Assembly (NCBI GenBank): GCA_038229415.1
Contig: JBBROM010000003.1
Span: 310,001 to 374,000, forward strand
Reading direction: 5' to 3'
Origin: JANXUR01 sp038229415
GTDB lineage: Bacteria; Acidobacteriota; Terriglobia; Terriglobales; Acidobacteriaceae
Length of the DNA stretch: 64,000 bases
Shown here: positions 7,839-16,946 of the stretch, one piece after another
How the letters are laid out: each line of letters starts with the position of its first letter
Position numbering within the stretch: the stretch's first letter is position 1
Notes under the pieces: model-generated
What the model was told of the DNA's origin: nothing
Databases searched by the model: none
What the model saw: only the letters and a program-made list of their open reading frames with translations
Made by a program: the position numbers and the translations under genes

Positions 7839-8767
7839 GCCAGCTCAATCTCCAATCCATCCCACGCAAGCTCCCAGCCTGCATCACGCACCTCGCGATA
7901 CTCCGGGCTGGATTCATCGAGCATGGGATTGGTGTTGTTGATATGAATATAAATCTTTCGCGGCCGCCGCAAGGACGCCAAAGCAGCTAGACTGCCGTAC
8001 TCTCCGCCCACGGGAATGTGGCCCATTTCACGGGCGGTGCGGGCACCGGGCTGTATGCGCATCAACTCTTCCTCATCCCAAAAGGTTCCGTCAAACAGCA
8101 GCACATCCACGTCCGCGAGTAGCGCCATCTGTTCGGGCGTAAGGGCGGCCACGCCGGGCAGGAAGGCCAGCTTACCTCCGCTAGGCGATTCCAGAATCAG
8201 CCCGAGACGGGACTCTTCAGCGGGCAGCGATTCCAGCTTGGCCTTCGGAACATAGCTTGGATAATGTGCAGGCAGGGCCAGCGGATAGCAGCGCAAGCCT
8301 GAATCGTTTCCCGACGCGGTGAACACACTGAATCGCTCCCCCGGCACCATGTCGGTCCACCGGGTTTGACCTGTGACCCGGGACAACATACTGAACATGC
8401 TGTTGTCTTCCAGGATCATGCGTCTCACGGCTGCCGTGGCATAGAGGTGCAGTTGCTGCCACTCGCGCAGCAGCAGTAATCCCATCACCTGATCGAGGTC
8501 GCCGCAGGGGAGCAAAGCACCGGCAATGGGCGAATGGCGAACCGGTTTTCTGGGGTATAGAGCAGGTGTTGCTTCGATTTGAGAGCGAAGGTCAGGGCCA
8601 GCGTTCAGCAAGAACCAGTCGCTATCATTGGCGCTGATGGCGACTTGCGCGTGGGTGCGCGTGTGACCAGAAAATGTACCTGAGCGCGCAGCCGAGCAGT
8701 TCCGGCAGGAGCAGTTCCATTGAGGAAAGCCCCCGCCAGCCGCTGAGCCCAGAATCAGAATCCGCAT
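7835..8767 (-). CDS. pqqB: PqqB, metallo-beta-lactamase-fold hydroxylase
   Basis: A 310-residue MBL-fold protein that oxidises the Glu-Tyr intermediate during PQQ synthesis. The N-terminus has GSAAGGGFPQWNC followed by the PqqB-specific cysteine cluster C19-x-C21-x2-C24. The usual HxHxDH metal motif is replaced by the PqqB-type PCGDLDQVMGL, and the C-terminus has YIHINNTNPML. It starts 9 bases after the pqqA stop. Confidence 0.93.
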   Translation of the reverse strand: MRILILGSAAGGGFPQWNCSCRNCSAARSGTFSGHTRTHAQVAISANDSDWFLLNAGPDLRSQIEATPALYPRKPVRHSPIAGALLPCGDLDQVMGLLLLREWQQLHLYATAAVRRMILEDNSMFSMLSRVTGQTRWTDMVPGERFSVFTASGNDSGLRCYPLALPAHYPSYVPKAKLESLPAEESRLGLILESPSGGKLAFLPGVAALTPEQMALLADVDVLLFDGTFWDEEELMRIQPGARTAREMGHIPVGGEYGSLAALASLRRPRKIYIHINNTNPMLDESSPEYREVRDAGWELAWDGLEIELA

Positions 8768-8776
8768 TACGCGGGG

Positions 8777-8854
8777 TTAGAGGGTGGCGCTAACGTAGGA
8801 GTTGATCTCGCAGCAAAGCGAAATCTCTTCGATTTCAGGAGTCTTCCATTCCAT
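8777..8854 (-). CDS. pqqA: PQQ precursor peptide PqqA
   Basis: A 25-residue ribosomal peptide and the substrate from which PQQ is built. The sequence begins MEWKTPEIEE and contains E16 and Y20 in the E-x3-Y spacing that PqqE crosslinks. A Cys-Cys pair precedes E16. A GGAGA ribosome site lies about 8 bases before the ATG. The frame is open upstream to 8974, but the family is 22-30 residues long and the conserved W-x2-P motif sits right after this start. It is the first gene of pqqABCDE. No pqqF protease is nearby, so precursor trimming must rely on a protease elsewhere. Confidence 0.92.
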   Translation of the reverse strand: MEWKTPEIEEISLCCEINSYVSATL

Positions 8855-9118
8855 GAGCGTGTTCTCCAAAAAGAATATTGCGGCTTCCGCCAGCAGTGTT
8901 GTGATATTACCCCGGTTGTTGGCAATGGTGCAAGGCCCATTCGTGCTACACGAGTGGTTACGGATAAGAACCAACGAGAACTACGACCCAGCCTTCAACC
9001 TCGTGTTCCGGGGAAAAGTGGCGATAAGTCAGCTAAATCATTGAAAACAAATCCCATGCTTCATAGGCAAGCTGACGAAGAACCCAGAGACCGTCATAGT
9101 CAGCAAGAGGGCCCTCCC

Positions 9119-9631
9119 CTAAACAACCGTGCTAGCGCCTGCCCGCCGAGGCGGGGTACGCAACCCGGGACTCCCCAGAAGGCGGTGGGACTGATGCACC
9201 GCATCAATCTCGCTTACCATGAGCCGACGCAATTCCGCACCAATCGCAGGATTGCCACGCAGCAGAGCCACCAGCTTGGCGCGACTGATGTATGCCGCTT
9301 CCACTTGCCCTGCCGCTTCAGCGGTCAGGCAATGGCGTGCCTCCGCTAGAACTTCGCCCAATCCTAGTATCACTCCACTCCCTGCCATCTCCGCCCGTTG
9401 CCGACGGCTGGCGACTCGGGGTACGGAAAGCAACGCTGCCCGCCCTGCCAGTATCAGGTACACTCCGCTGGCAGACGCGCCACGTTCAAAGATGAGGCTG
9501 CGGGGCGGGAACGTACGAAACTCAGCCATCTCAAGCAGGGCAGACGTAAGTCCCGGCTCTTCCATCGGCAAGACGTTGCGATAGCGCCTGGCTACATCCA
9601 CGTGCCTATTACACCAGCGCCATTGCGTCAT
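9119..9631 (-). CDS. Cyclic-nucleotide-binding domain protein without DNA-binding domain
   Basis: About 170 residues with one Crp/PKA-type cNMP-binding beta-roll: FRTFPPRSLIFERGASASGVY, LILAGRAALLS, then GSGVILGLGEVLAEARHCLTAEA, and a C-helix (AKLVALLRGNPAIGAELRRLMVSEI). The usual phosphate-binding GE-(I/L)-ALL-x4-R-x-A is only partly kept, so ligand binding is uncertain. The chain ends soon after the C-helix, with no helix-turn-helix. I use the ATG at 9631 because the upstream GTG (9643) lies inside a CRP-like palindrome; the ATG at 9565 is also possible. It lies on the pqq strand about 265 bases upstream of pqqA, so it may or may not share a transcript. Confidence 0.7.
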   Translation of the reverse strand: MTQWRWCNRHVDVARRYRNVLPMEEPGLTSALLEMAEFRTFPPRSLIFERGASASGVYLILAGRAALLSVPRVASRRQRAEMAGSGVILGLGEVLAEARHCLTAEAAGQVEAAYISRAKLVALLRGNPAIGAELRRLMVSEIDAVHQSHRLLGSPGLRTPPRRAGASTVV

Positions 9632-9635
9632 GCGA

Positions 9636-9651
9636 TGTGACACCAGTCACA
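9636..9651. promoter_or_regulatory. Perfect CRP-type palindrome TGTGA-N6-TCACA
   Basis: TGTGA (9636-9640), six bases, TCACA (9647-9651), exactly the CRP consensus. It lies just upstream of the chosen start of the cNMP-binding-domain gene and 43 bases after the phoU stop, consistent with control by a Crp-family regulator. No such regulator is encoded in the window. Confidence 0.6.
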
Positions 9652-9693
9652 CTCGGTGGTCACATCCTCACAGTTTCACTGCGAGTTGCACGG

Positions 9694-10425
9694 CTATTTT
9701 CGGGGTGGAGTGTGTTCGCGAAGCCAGTCCAGGAACATCTGCTCGTAAGATCGGCCATTGGAGCGCAATACGTGGCGCAGCGTGTGACCGCTTACGAGAT
9801 GACAGACCTCTTCGGCCATGTTCTTGGCGTGATCCCCGGCTCGTTCCAGCGATTGCGCCATAAACAAAACCTGGATGCTTTCGCGAGTCGGCTGGCCTTC
9901 AGGATTCTCCACATGACGCACGAACATCAGGTTTCGCAGCCGGTCAATTTCGGAATCCGAACGGATCACCCCAGCCGCGATATTCATGTCGCGGGTGGAG
10001 TAGGAAACCTTCACGTCCCCCAGCATTTTTTCCAGAACCGTAGCAATGCGGATCAAGTCCTTTACATCCAGAGGTTCCATCCGCGTACCCAGCACACGCG
10101 CACCGTTGGCAAAGGTGGCAATTAAATCGCCCACTCGCTCCAGATCGGTCATGAACTTCATGCAAGCCAGCAGCTCACGGCGTTGCTTTTCGTCCACCAG
10201 GCCCAGCGGCGCGGTGATGCGCTGATCAAGCTCCCGGTCTAGCGCGTCCAGCTCGCGCTCACACTCATCCACTTGATCGTAGAGCGAAGGTGCATTGGAT
10301 CCCAGCCCGTCCGTCGCATTTGCCACAGCCATCTTGGCCACTTCGCAGGCGCGAAGCGTGAGCGCTACCAATTCTGCAAATTCCGTGGTTGGACTCTGAG
10401 CTAGAGGCTCTCCGCTAGTTGCCAT
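9694..10425 (-). CDS. phoU: PhoU family phosphate-signalling protein
   Basis: A 243-residue all-helical protein with two PhoU repeats, each a three-helix bundle. The metal-binding hallmarks are visible: MTDLERVGDLIATFANGA in the first half and AQSLERAGDHAKNMAEEVCHLVSG in the second. In other bacteria PhoU restrains the PstSCAB transporter and the PhoR kinase when phosphate is plentiful. No pst or phoBR gene is in the window, so its partners lie elsewhere. The start at 10425 (ATG) lacks a clear ribosome site. Confidence 0.9.
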   Translation of the reverse strand: MATSGEPLAQSPTTEFAELVALTLRACEVAKMAVANATDGLGSNAPSLYDQVDECERELDALDRELDQRITAPLGLVDEKQRRELLACMKFMTDLERVGDLIATFANGARVLGTRMEPLDVKDLIRIATVLEKMLGDVKVSYSTRDMNIAAGVIRSDSEIDRLRNLMFVRHVENPEGQPTRESIQVLFMAQSLERAGDHAKNMAEEVCHLVSGHTLRHVLRSNGRSYEQMFLDWLREHTPPRK

Positions 10426-10558
10426 AGGTCTGATCTAAGGGCTGCCGCGCTGCCCTCGTTCCCGCGGGCAGCCAGTGACACCACTCCACTACACAGTATC
10501 GGCGCAATATATTACGAACTGGTAAACATTGCTTGAAAGGCAGGTAAAATCCTGCAGG

Positions 10559-11122
10559 CTACTCGCCCGCCAGCCACGCCTCGATGACGCGCCGCACCTT
10601 CGAGCCTTCGGTGGACCGCCGAACCGCATCAAGAACTTCGATGTGGGCGCGGTCGCCCCGGCCGCGAAACGCCACCCAATAGGGGACGCACACCTCCGCC
10701 CCCGCGGGTTGCAGATCGAGTTGCAGGCTGCGTAGTGCAAAGAACCCCCGGCGAAACACCGTACGCCGCAGGCGGTCGCGTAGCTTGGCTTCGAGCTCGA
10801 CTCGGTCAAGCCGCTGGGTGGGAGTGTTGGCGGTATTCACTTCGATCGTTTCGGCGTCACCGGGTACGTCCTTGAACTGATACAAGTCCAGTGTGCCCGT
10901 AACCGCCTCAATGGCGACCAGCATTTGTTCCACTGCGTCGCCGTTTTGAATGGTCACACGATAGGGCTGAAACGGCAGATAAACAGCGGCCAGCCGCGCC
11001 AGCGGTCCCTTCCGCGCCCGCCTCAGCAGCCCGACCGGCCCACTGCTTTCGAACTGCCGAAATGCGTCAGCCTCCGTCACGTTCGGACGGAGGCTGCGGA
11101 TGGTAAGCGTCTTCTCAGTCAC
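10559..11122 (-). CDS. Hypothetical protein downstream of a sodium symporter
   Basis: 187 residues from a GTG, with no signal peptide or membrane segment. It is mixed alpha/beta with an Arg-rich middle (ELEAKLRDRLRRTVFRRGFF) and a strand-rich C-terminal half (VCVPYWVAFRGRGDRAHIEVLDAVRR). I do not recognise the family. It begins 26 bases after the symporter stop on the same strand, so the two are probably co-transcribed. The final region (GSKVRRVIEAWLAGE) looks like an amphipathic helix. Confidence 0.75.
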   Translation of the reverse strand: MTEKTLTIRSLRPNVTEADAFRQFESSGPVGLLRRARKGPLARLAAVYLPFQPYRVTIQNGDAVEQMLVAIEAVTGTLDLYQFKDVPGDAETIEVNTANTPTQRLDRVELEAKLRDRLRRTVFRRGFFALRSLQLDLQPAGAEVCVPYWVAFRGRGDRAHIEVLDAVRRSTEGSKVRRVIEAWLAGE

Positions 11123-11148
11123 AGTCTGCTTTTGCCCGGTTCAATCAG

Positions 11149-12855
11149 CTACGCGAAGTGAATCCACAATCCGACCACGGTCGCGATCAAGATTCCAGTG
11201 AACACCAAGTTCATGCGGTGCTCGGTCGCCGTTTCGCGCGCCAGCGCAACACTGGCTCCGGGGACAGTCTCCAGCTTGTCGTCCACCGTTGCGAAGGTTA
11301 ACCCAGCCAGTTTGCTGCGTGCTGGCGCTTCGCCCATCAGGCTCACGCCGATCAACACGATTGCGCAGATGATGAACATGAAGAGCGAGTAGTGGAGAAA
11401 GTTAATACCCACCAGCCAGCCCGCGAATCCATCGTTCGCGATGCTGCCTGTCTTCACCATGATTTCCAGTACAAATCGGCCAGCTCCCAGCGCAAAGCCG
11501 GTCAGCAGAGACGCCAGCGCCCCCTGCCCGTTCAATCGCGGCCACAGAATGCCGAAGATGAAGCACACCGCAATCGGCGGAGAAATGTAGCCCTGCACGC
11601 TCTGCAAATAAACGTATAGCTGGCTGCTGATCAGGTGAATGAATGGCACCCAGAGCAGCCCCAGCACCACCATCGCTCCGGTGGCGATGCGGCCAAAGTG
11701 CACCAGCTTCTTTTCGTCGGCGTCGGGCCGCAGCTTCTTGTAGAAATCGAGCGTCACCAGCGTCGAAGCAGAATTGAACACGCTGGCCATGCCGCCCATC
11801 AGGGCGGCCAGCAGCGCGGCAATCATCATGCCCACCAATCCAGCGGGCAGCAGGTTGATGATCAGGGTTGGGAACGCAATGTCTCCGTTGGTGACGTTGC
11901 CCGCTGCGTCAAACTTGAACAAGTCGCGGTAAAGCGCCAGAGCCATCAATCCCGGCATCACTAGCAGAAACACGGGCAACACTTTCAGGAATCCAGCAAA
12001 GATGGTGCCCGCCTTGGCGTGGCCCTCATCCTTCGCCGAAAGCACACGTTGCACGATCACCTGATCAGTGCACCAATACCAAATGCCTAGAATCGGCGCC
12101 CCAAAGAAGATGCCGGTCCAGGGGAAATCAGGATCGCTGATCGGCTTCACCATGTGGAAGTAGCTGTCGGGCACCGCGGCCCGCAAACCTGCCATGCCCC
12201 CGACCTTGTCGAATCCGATCACCGTCAACGCAATCGCGCCGACCAGTAGCACCAAAGTTTGCACCACTTCGGTGTAGATCACGGCGGAAAGTCCGCCCGC
12301 CATGGTGTAGATGCCCGTCAGCACCACCAGCGCCACCGGAACCATATACTGCTGCCACCACGGGCCGTTGGGGTCAATGCCCAGTACGCGCTGAAAGACA
12401 ATCTGCGCCGCCCACAAATGGACCGCAATCTTCGTCAGGATGTACGCCACGATGGAGATGCTAGCCAGGTACACCGCGCTGTTCCGGTTGTACCGCCGCT
12501 CCAGGAACTCCGGCATGGTAAACACGTTCGACCGCAGGTAGAAAGGCACAAACACCCAGCCCAGCAGCAGCAGAATCATGCAAGCTTCCCACTCGAAGGC
12601 TCCCACAGCCAACCCCGAACTCGCACCCGACCCGGCCAGGCCGATAAAGTGCTCGGTGGAGATGTTGCTGACGAACAGCGAAGCTCCAATGGCAAACCAG
12701 CCAACGTTGCGGCCAGCCAGAAAATATTCACTGGAACTGCGCTCTTTGCGGGCAAAATAGTACCCAATGCCGAAAATTACCAGAAAATAAGTCCCGATGA
12801 TGACGAGATCCAGGTTCGTCAGAGCCTTGTGGGTTACGTGTACGGCAGTATCCAT
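11149..12855 (-). CDS. Sodium/solute symporter of the SSS (SGLT-like) family
   Basis: 568 residues with about 14 hydrophobic segments; an inner-membrane carrier that drives solute uptake with the sodium gradient. Family marks are FARKERSSSEYFLAGRN near the N-terminus, SNISTEHFIGLAGSGA, the conserved GGLSAVIYTEVVQT, and WYWCTDQVIVQRVLSAKD, which is typical of the sugar-transporting (SGLT/vSGLT) branch rather than the proline or pantothenate branches. A sugar or sugar-like substrate is therefore likely but not proven. It is divergent from the ABC exporter operon and followed closely by a hypothetical partner gene. Confidence 0.9.
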   Translation of the reverse strand: MDTAVHVTHKALTNLDLVIIGTYFLVIFGIGYYFARKERSSSEYFLAGRNVGWFAIGASLFVSNISTEHFIGLAGSGASSGLAVGAFEWEACMILLLLGWVFVPFYLRSNVFTMPEFLERRYNRNSAVYLASISIVAYILTKIAVHLWAAQIVFQRVLGIDPNGPWWQQYMVPVALVVLTGIYTMAGGLSAVIYTEVVQTLVLLVGAIALTVIGFDKVGGMAGLRAAVPDSYFHMVKPISDPDFPWTGIFFGAPILGIWYWCTDQVIVQRVLSAKDEGHAKAGTIFAGFLKVLPVFLLVMPGLMALALYRDLFKFDAAGNVTNGDIAFPTLIINLLPAGLVGMMIAALLAALMGGMASVFNSASTLVTLDFYKKLRPDADEKKLVHFGRIATGAMVVLGLLWVPFIHLISSQLYVYLQSVQGYISPPIAVCFIFGILWPRLNGQGALASLLTGFALGAGRFVLEIMVKTGSIANDGFAGWLVGINFLHYSLFMFIICAIVLIGVSLMGEAPARSKLAGLTFATVDDKLETVPGASVALARETATEHRMNLVFTGILIATVVGLWIHFA

Positions 12856-13194
12856 TTGTTTTTCAGCCTCGCTTGGGATAAGCCTGCAACTACGTCTCGC
12901 GTTCGTTCAGATGCATTAGTTGGCGACGCCCGCAAATCTACATGATGCGGAGCGGATTCGCAACGCCTTCGTACACCTGGGAAGTTTTGCTGCCAACGCG
13001 AGACTCAAAACCCGAGTCTGAATGAAGATGAATTTAAGTGCATTTTTTTGAACCTGAAGAATAACGTTCTTCCTGTGCTTTCAACCAGCAAGGCTGCCAT
13101 CCTGTATCCTAAGCAAACTCTTCTGGGTTTGCGATTGGGCTAGTAGTGCGTCCCTAACGTCGCGGTTTGCATCCATAGGAGCGGAGCATTCACG
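12856..13194. other. Divergent promoter region, symporter versus ABC exporter
   Basis: 339 bases with no gene. It contains the inverted repeat GAAGAA-TAACG-TTCTTC at 13056-13072, centred about 130 bases before the first permease start, which could be an operator. I could not assign convincing -35/-10 pairs. Confidence 0.4.
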
Positions 13195-14337
13195 ATGACA
13201 CTGAGCTTGTTCATCACCAAGAGCGCACTGCGCAACAAGCGCCGCACTTTGCTCACTATGCTGGGTGTGGCCGTATCGCTTGGTCTGCTCACCGTGATGA
13301 TGTCAGTCTGGAAGGGCTTTTACCTGGATAAAGGCTCGGCGGAAGCAGCACAGCGCGTCATCACGCGGCACAAAGTTTCGCTTACCAACTTCCTGCCCAG
13401 CTACTACGCCGACCGCATCCGCACCATTCCCGGCGTAGTGGCGCTGGTGCCCAATAGCTGGTTCGGTGGCACGTACAAAGACGACAAGTCCGGCAATTTC
13501 TTTGCCCAGTTTTTTACGGACGCTGTCGAGTGGGCCAAAGTGTACCCGGAGTATCGGATTGATCCTGATGAGTTGCACGCCTGGCAGCGAGACCGTGCCG
13601 GAGCCATCGTGGATGATGCGCTGGCCAAGCAGTACAACTGGAAGGTCGGGCAGAAGATCATTCTCAAGCGCAACATCTATCCGGTGGATCCGGAACTGAC
13701 GATTCGCGGCATCTATCATCCGCCGGAAGCCACCAAGACCATGTACTTCCACCGCGAGTACGTGGAAGAGGCGGTATCTTGGGCCAAAGGCCAGCCGGGA
13801 ACGTTCAGCATCATGTGCGCCAGTCCAGAGGCGGTGAGCCAAGTTTCTCAAGCAGTGGACGAAATGTTCCGCAACGCGCCCGCCCCTACCAAGACCGAGA
13901 GCGAAAAAGCGTTTCAACTCGGCTTTGTAAACATGCTGGGCAACGTCAAAGCTTTCATTCTGGGAATCGGAGGCGCGGTCGTCTTTGCAACACTGCTAGT
14001 GTCTGCCAACACCATGGCCATGGCCATCCGCGAACGTACGCGCGAAGTGGCCGTGCTCAAAATTCTCGGCTTTCAGCGTGCCACCATTCTTACGCTTTTC
14101 GTAGGCGAGGCCATGCTCCAGTGCCTTATAGGCGGGCTGTTCGGCATTCTGCCTGCCACGCTGATGACGGCGGTTGTTTCCAGCATGGGTGGCTTCTTTT
14201 CCGGCATTAAGATGACGCCCGGGCTTTTCGTTGTTGCTGTACTGGTGGCCGCGTTCATCGGGTTTATCAGCGCGATTGTGCCGTCGTACAACGCCTCCAA
14301 ACTCGCCATTGTGGATGGCCTGAGGCACATCGGCTAA
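13195..14337 (+). CDS. ABC transporter permease, FtsX/MacB type
   Basis: 380 residues with the FtsX fold: one N-terminal membrane segment (RTLLTMLGVAVSLGLLTVMMSV), a large periplasmic domain of about 230 residues, then three C-terminal membrane segments starting near AFILGIGGAVVFATLL. Between these lies the cytoplasmic coupling motif IRERTREVAVLKILGF, which is typical of permeases that pair with MacB/LolD-type ATPases. It is the first gene of a four-gene plus-strand unit (permease, permease, adaptor, ATPase). Only 3 bases separate it from the second permease. Such systems move lipoproteins, peptides or drugs across the envelope; the cargo is unknown. Confidence 0.9.
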   Translation: MTLSLFITKSALRNKRRTLLTMLGVAVSLGLLTVMMSVWKGFYLDKGSAEAAQRVITRHKVSLTNFLPSYYADRIRTIPGVVALVPNSWFGGTYKDDKSGNFFAQFFTDAVEWAKVYPEYRIDPDELHAWQRDRAGAIVDDALAKQYNWKVGQKIILKRNIYPVDPELTIRGIYHPPEATKTMYFHREYVEEAVSWAKGQPGTFSIMCASPEAVSQVSQAVDEMFRNAPAPTKTESEKAFQLGFVNMLGNVKAFILGIGGAVVFATLLVSANTMAMAIRERTREVAVLKILGFQRATILTLFVGEAMLQCLIGGLFGILPATLMTAVVSSMGGFFSGIKMTPGLFVVAVLVAAFIGFISAIVPSYNASKLAIVDGLRHIG

Positions 14338-14340
14338 CCT

Positions 14341-15504
14341 ATGGCGATTCCCCTCAGCTACAACCTGCGCAATATGCGCCAGCGCAAATCAGCCACGCTG
14401 ATGACCGCACTCGGCATCGCGCTCACCGTCACTACTGCGATCTTCATCATGTCGCTGCTGGCGGGCTTGGACGCAGCCTTCCGCGCCAGCGGTGATCCGC
14501 AGAACGTGCTGGTGATGCGCAAAGGCTCAGCGGCAGAACTTTCCAGTGGCATTTCGCATGACGCTGCCGCAGTGCTCAAGACGCTGCCTGGAGTTGCCCG
14601 CGACGCACAAGGTCAGCAGATGGCGTCCGGGGAACTCGTGGTCATCGTCGTCCTGCCCCGCAGCGATGGCACCGGTGACACCAACGTCACCCTGCGCGGC
14701 ATGACGGCCATGGGTCGCGAACTTCGGCCCACAGTTCATCTGGTTTCAGGGCGCTGGCCAGCCGACGGACAGCGTGAAGTTACCGTCCCCACTTCGATGA
14801 CCAAGCGATTCATCAATGCCAGCGTGGGCAATGATTTGCGCTTCGGCAAGAACGCTTGGCGCGTCGTCGGCGTGTTCGACGCCGCAGGTACGGCTCATGA
14901 ATCTGAAGTATGGGCGGACGTGCATCAGATGGCGACTGAGTTCAATCGGGAGTATGGCGTTTCCTCGATGCTATTGCACGCCTACGACAAGGCTTCGGCG
15001 ACGACGTTGGTGCAAACCGTGATTGACGACCAGCGCACCAAGCTCGATGCCCAACTCGAAACCGAATACTACGCCTCGCAAACCAAGTCGGGCGGTATCA
15101 TTCGTGTCGTCGGCATCATCGTTGCGATTGTGATGGCGGTCGGCTCCTCGTTCGCGGCGATGAACACCATGTACGCCGCCGTCGCCTACCGCATGCGCGA
15201 GATCGCGACGCTGCGGGTGCTGGGATTTTCCCGCGCGTCCATTCTTCTCAGCTTTGTGATTGAGTCATTGCTATTGGCACTCTTGGGCGGAGTCGTGGGT
15301 GTCATTCTTATGCTTCCCTTTAACGGCATGACCACGGGCACCTCCAACAACGTGACGTTCAGTGAGGTGGCGTTTTCGTTGCGAGTTACTCCCGGCGTTA
15401 TCACGACCGCTCTGATTTTTTCAGCCATGATGGGGCTAATTGGTGGTCTGCTGCCAGCGTGGCATGCAGCCCGGCAAAATATCCTGACCGCCTTGCGCGG
15501 CTAA
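14341..15504 (+). CDS. ABC transporter permease, FtsX/MacB type, second subunit
   Basis: 387 residues, with the same plan as the preceding gene: membrane segment LMTALGIALTVTTAIFIMSL, a periplasmic domain (with VSGRWPADGQREVTVP), and three C-terminal membrane segments with the coupling motif YRMREIATLRVLGFSRASILL. The two permeases probably form a heterodimer. The C-terminus ends LLPAWHAARQNILTALRG, the usual FtsX-family tail. It follows the first permease after 3 bases. Confidence 0.9.
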   Translation: MAIPLSYNLRNMRQRKSATLMTALGIALTVTTAIFIMSLLAGLDAAFRASGDPQNVLVMRKGSAAELSSGISHDAAAVLKTLPGVARDAQGQQMASGELVVIVVLPRSDGTGDTNVTLRGMTAMGRELRPTVHLVSGRWPADGQREVTVPTSMTKRFINASVGNDLRFGKNAWRVVGVFDAAGTAHESEVWADVHQMATEFNREYGVSSMLLHAYDKASATTLVQTVIDDQRTKLDAQLETEYYASQTKSGGIIRVVGIIVAIVMAVGSSFAAMNTMYAAVAYRMREIATLRVLGFSRASILLSFVIESLLLALLGGVVGVILMLPFNGMTTGTSNNVTFSEVAFSLRVTPGVITTALIFSAMMGLIGGLLPAWHAARQNILTALRG

Positions 15505-15550
15505 CCGCCGGATCAACCCCGGCTCATTTTAGAAAGCGAATCACTTGGCT

Positions 15551-16882
15551 ATGAACGAAGAGAACCAGAAGACTCTACAAGGCCTTCGCATTGATCCCAC
15601 CCAGCGTGCAGCCGCGGCCAATGCCCGCTGGTCGCGCCGCTGGATTATCGGCGGTATTGTCCTGGTTGTTTTACTGGGCATTTTTACCGTGCTGGCGCGC
15701 GGCCCCAAGGTCACCGAGGTAGAAGTCACTCGGGCGGCGGGTGGCTCCGACAGCGGAGTAGTCCTTTCGGCCAGCGGCTACATCGTTGCCCACCACAAGA
15801 TCAACGTGAACTCTAAAGTCACCGGCCGCGTGGCCTCCATCAGCGTCGAAAAGGGCGATCACGTGAAGGAAGGCCAAGTGCTCGTCCGCCTCGAAGATCA
15901 GGAGTTCCGCGCCCAGGTGGAGCAGGCGCGCGGTGCGTTCGAGGCAGCCCGGGCGTCACTCGCCGCGCTGGAAAATGGCTCGCGCCCCGAGGAAGTTCAG
16001 CGCTCGCAGCACGATCTCGACCAGGCCCGCGCCAACGCCGCCCGCAATAAAATTACCCTCGAACGCACCCGCGGACTCGTCGCCGACGGCGTGCTTTCCC
16101 GGCAGGCGCTCGACGACGCCGAAGCCCAGTCACTCTCTAGTCAGCAGCAAGTGGATTCTTTGGAACGCACCGCGACCCTGACCAAGATCGGCCCCCGCAA
16201 AGAAGATATAGCTCGCGCCCGCGGCCAGGTGGTGCAGGCGCAGGGCACGCTTGCGTATTGGCAGTCTCAGCTCGACGCCACCATCATCCGCGCTCCGGTG
16301 AGCGGCACAATCCTCGAACGCACGGCAGAAAAAGGCGAGCTCATCACCGCGCAGTTTGCCAGCGCCGCCGAAGGCGGTCCCGTCGGATCGGTGGTAGCGC
16401 TCGCCGACCTGAACGACATCCAGGTCGAACTTGATATCGCCCAGGACGATTTCTCCAAACTCAGCGCTAAACAAAAGGGCAGCGTCTCAGTAGACGCCTT
16501 CCCCGACCGCAAATATGACGGCGTGATTGCCGAGATCTCTCCCGAGGCGAACCGGCAGAAAGCCACTGTGCAGGTTAAGGTGCAAATCCAGAATCCCGAT
16601 TCCTACCTTCGACCCGAGATGAACTCCACCGTACGTTTTTTGGCGGACGACGCGGGCAAAGTGAGTGACGGTGTGTTTGTGCCCTCCACCGCGGTGCGAA
16701 CTTCGGGAAGCAGCAAAGTTGTCTACGTATTCGATAGCGGCAAAGCTCACGCGGTTAACGTCACCATAGCAAGCACCCGAGCCGGTGGGTATCTAGTGAC
16801 CGGAGTCACCGACGGTACACAGGTCATCACCAGTGCGCCTCCCAGCCTGAAAGATGGCGATGCGGTCAAGTTGAAGAAATAG
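15551..16882 (+). CDS. Membrane fusion (adaptor) protein, HlyD/MacA type
   Basis: About 443 residues. A basic cytoplasmic tail, one membrane segment (WIIGGIVLVVLLGIFTVLA), a biotinyl-lipoyl half (VTGRVASISVEKGDHVKEGQVLVRLED), a long alpha-helical hairpin (QARGAFEAARASLAALENG to DDAEAQSLSSQQQVDSLE), the second lipoyl half (IIRAPVSGTILER) and a beta-barrel follow in order. It links the ABC permeases to an outer-membrane channel. I use the ATG at 15551; a TTG two codons earlier is better spaced from a weak GAAAG site. No TolC-like gene is nearby. Confidence 0.9.
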   Translation: MNEENQKTLQGLRIDPTQRAAAANARWSRRWIIGGIVLVVLLGIFTVLARGPKVTEVEVTRAAGGSDSGVVLSASGYIVAHHKINVNSKVTGRVASISVEKGDHVKEGQVLVRLEDQEFRAQVEQARGAFEAARASLAALENGSRPEEVQRSQHDLDQARANAARNKITLERTRGLVADGVLSRQALDDAEAQSLSSQQQVDSLERTATLTKIGPRKEDIARARGQVVQAQGTLAYWQSQLDATIIRAPVSGTILERTAEKGELITAQFASAAEGGPVGSVVALADLNDIQVELDIAQDDFSKLSAKQKGSVSVDAFPDRKYDGVIAEISPEANRQKATVQVKVQIQNPDSYLRPEMNSTVRFLADDAGKVSDGVFVPSTAVRTSGSSKVVYVFDSGKAHAVNVTIASTRAGGYLVTGVTDGTQVITSAPPSLKDGDAVKLKK

Positions 16883-16946
16883 TTCGAAGTCACGGTCGTG
16901 ACAGACGCAATTTTTGGAGATCGAACCTTGGAGACCGAGCCGCACA

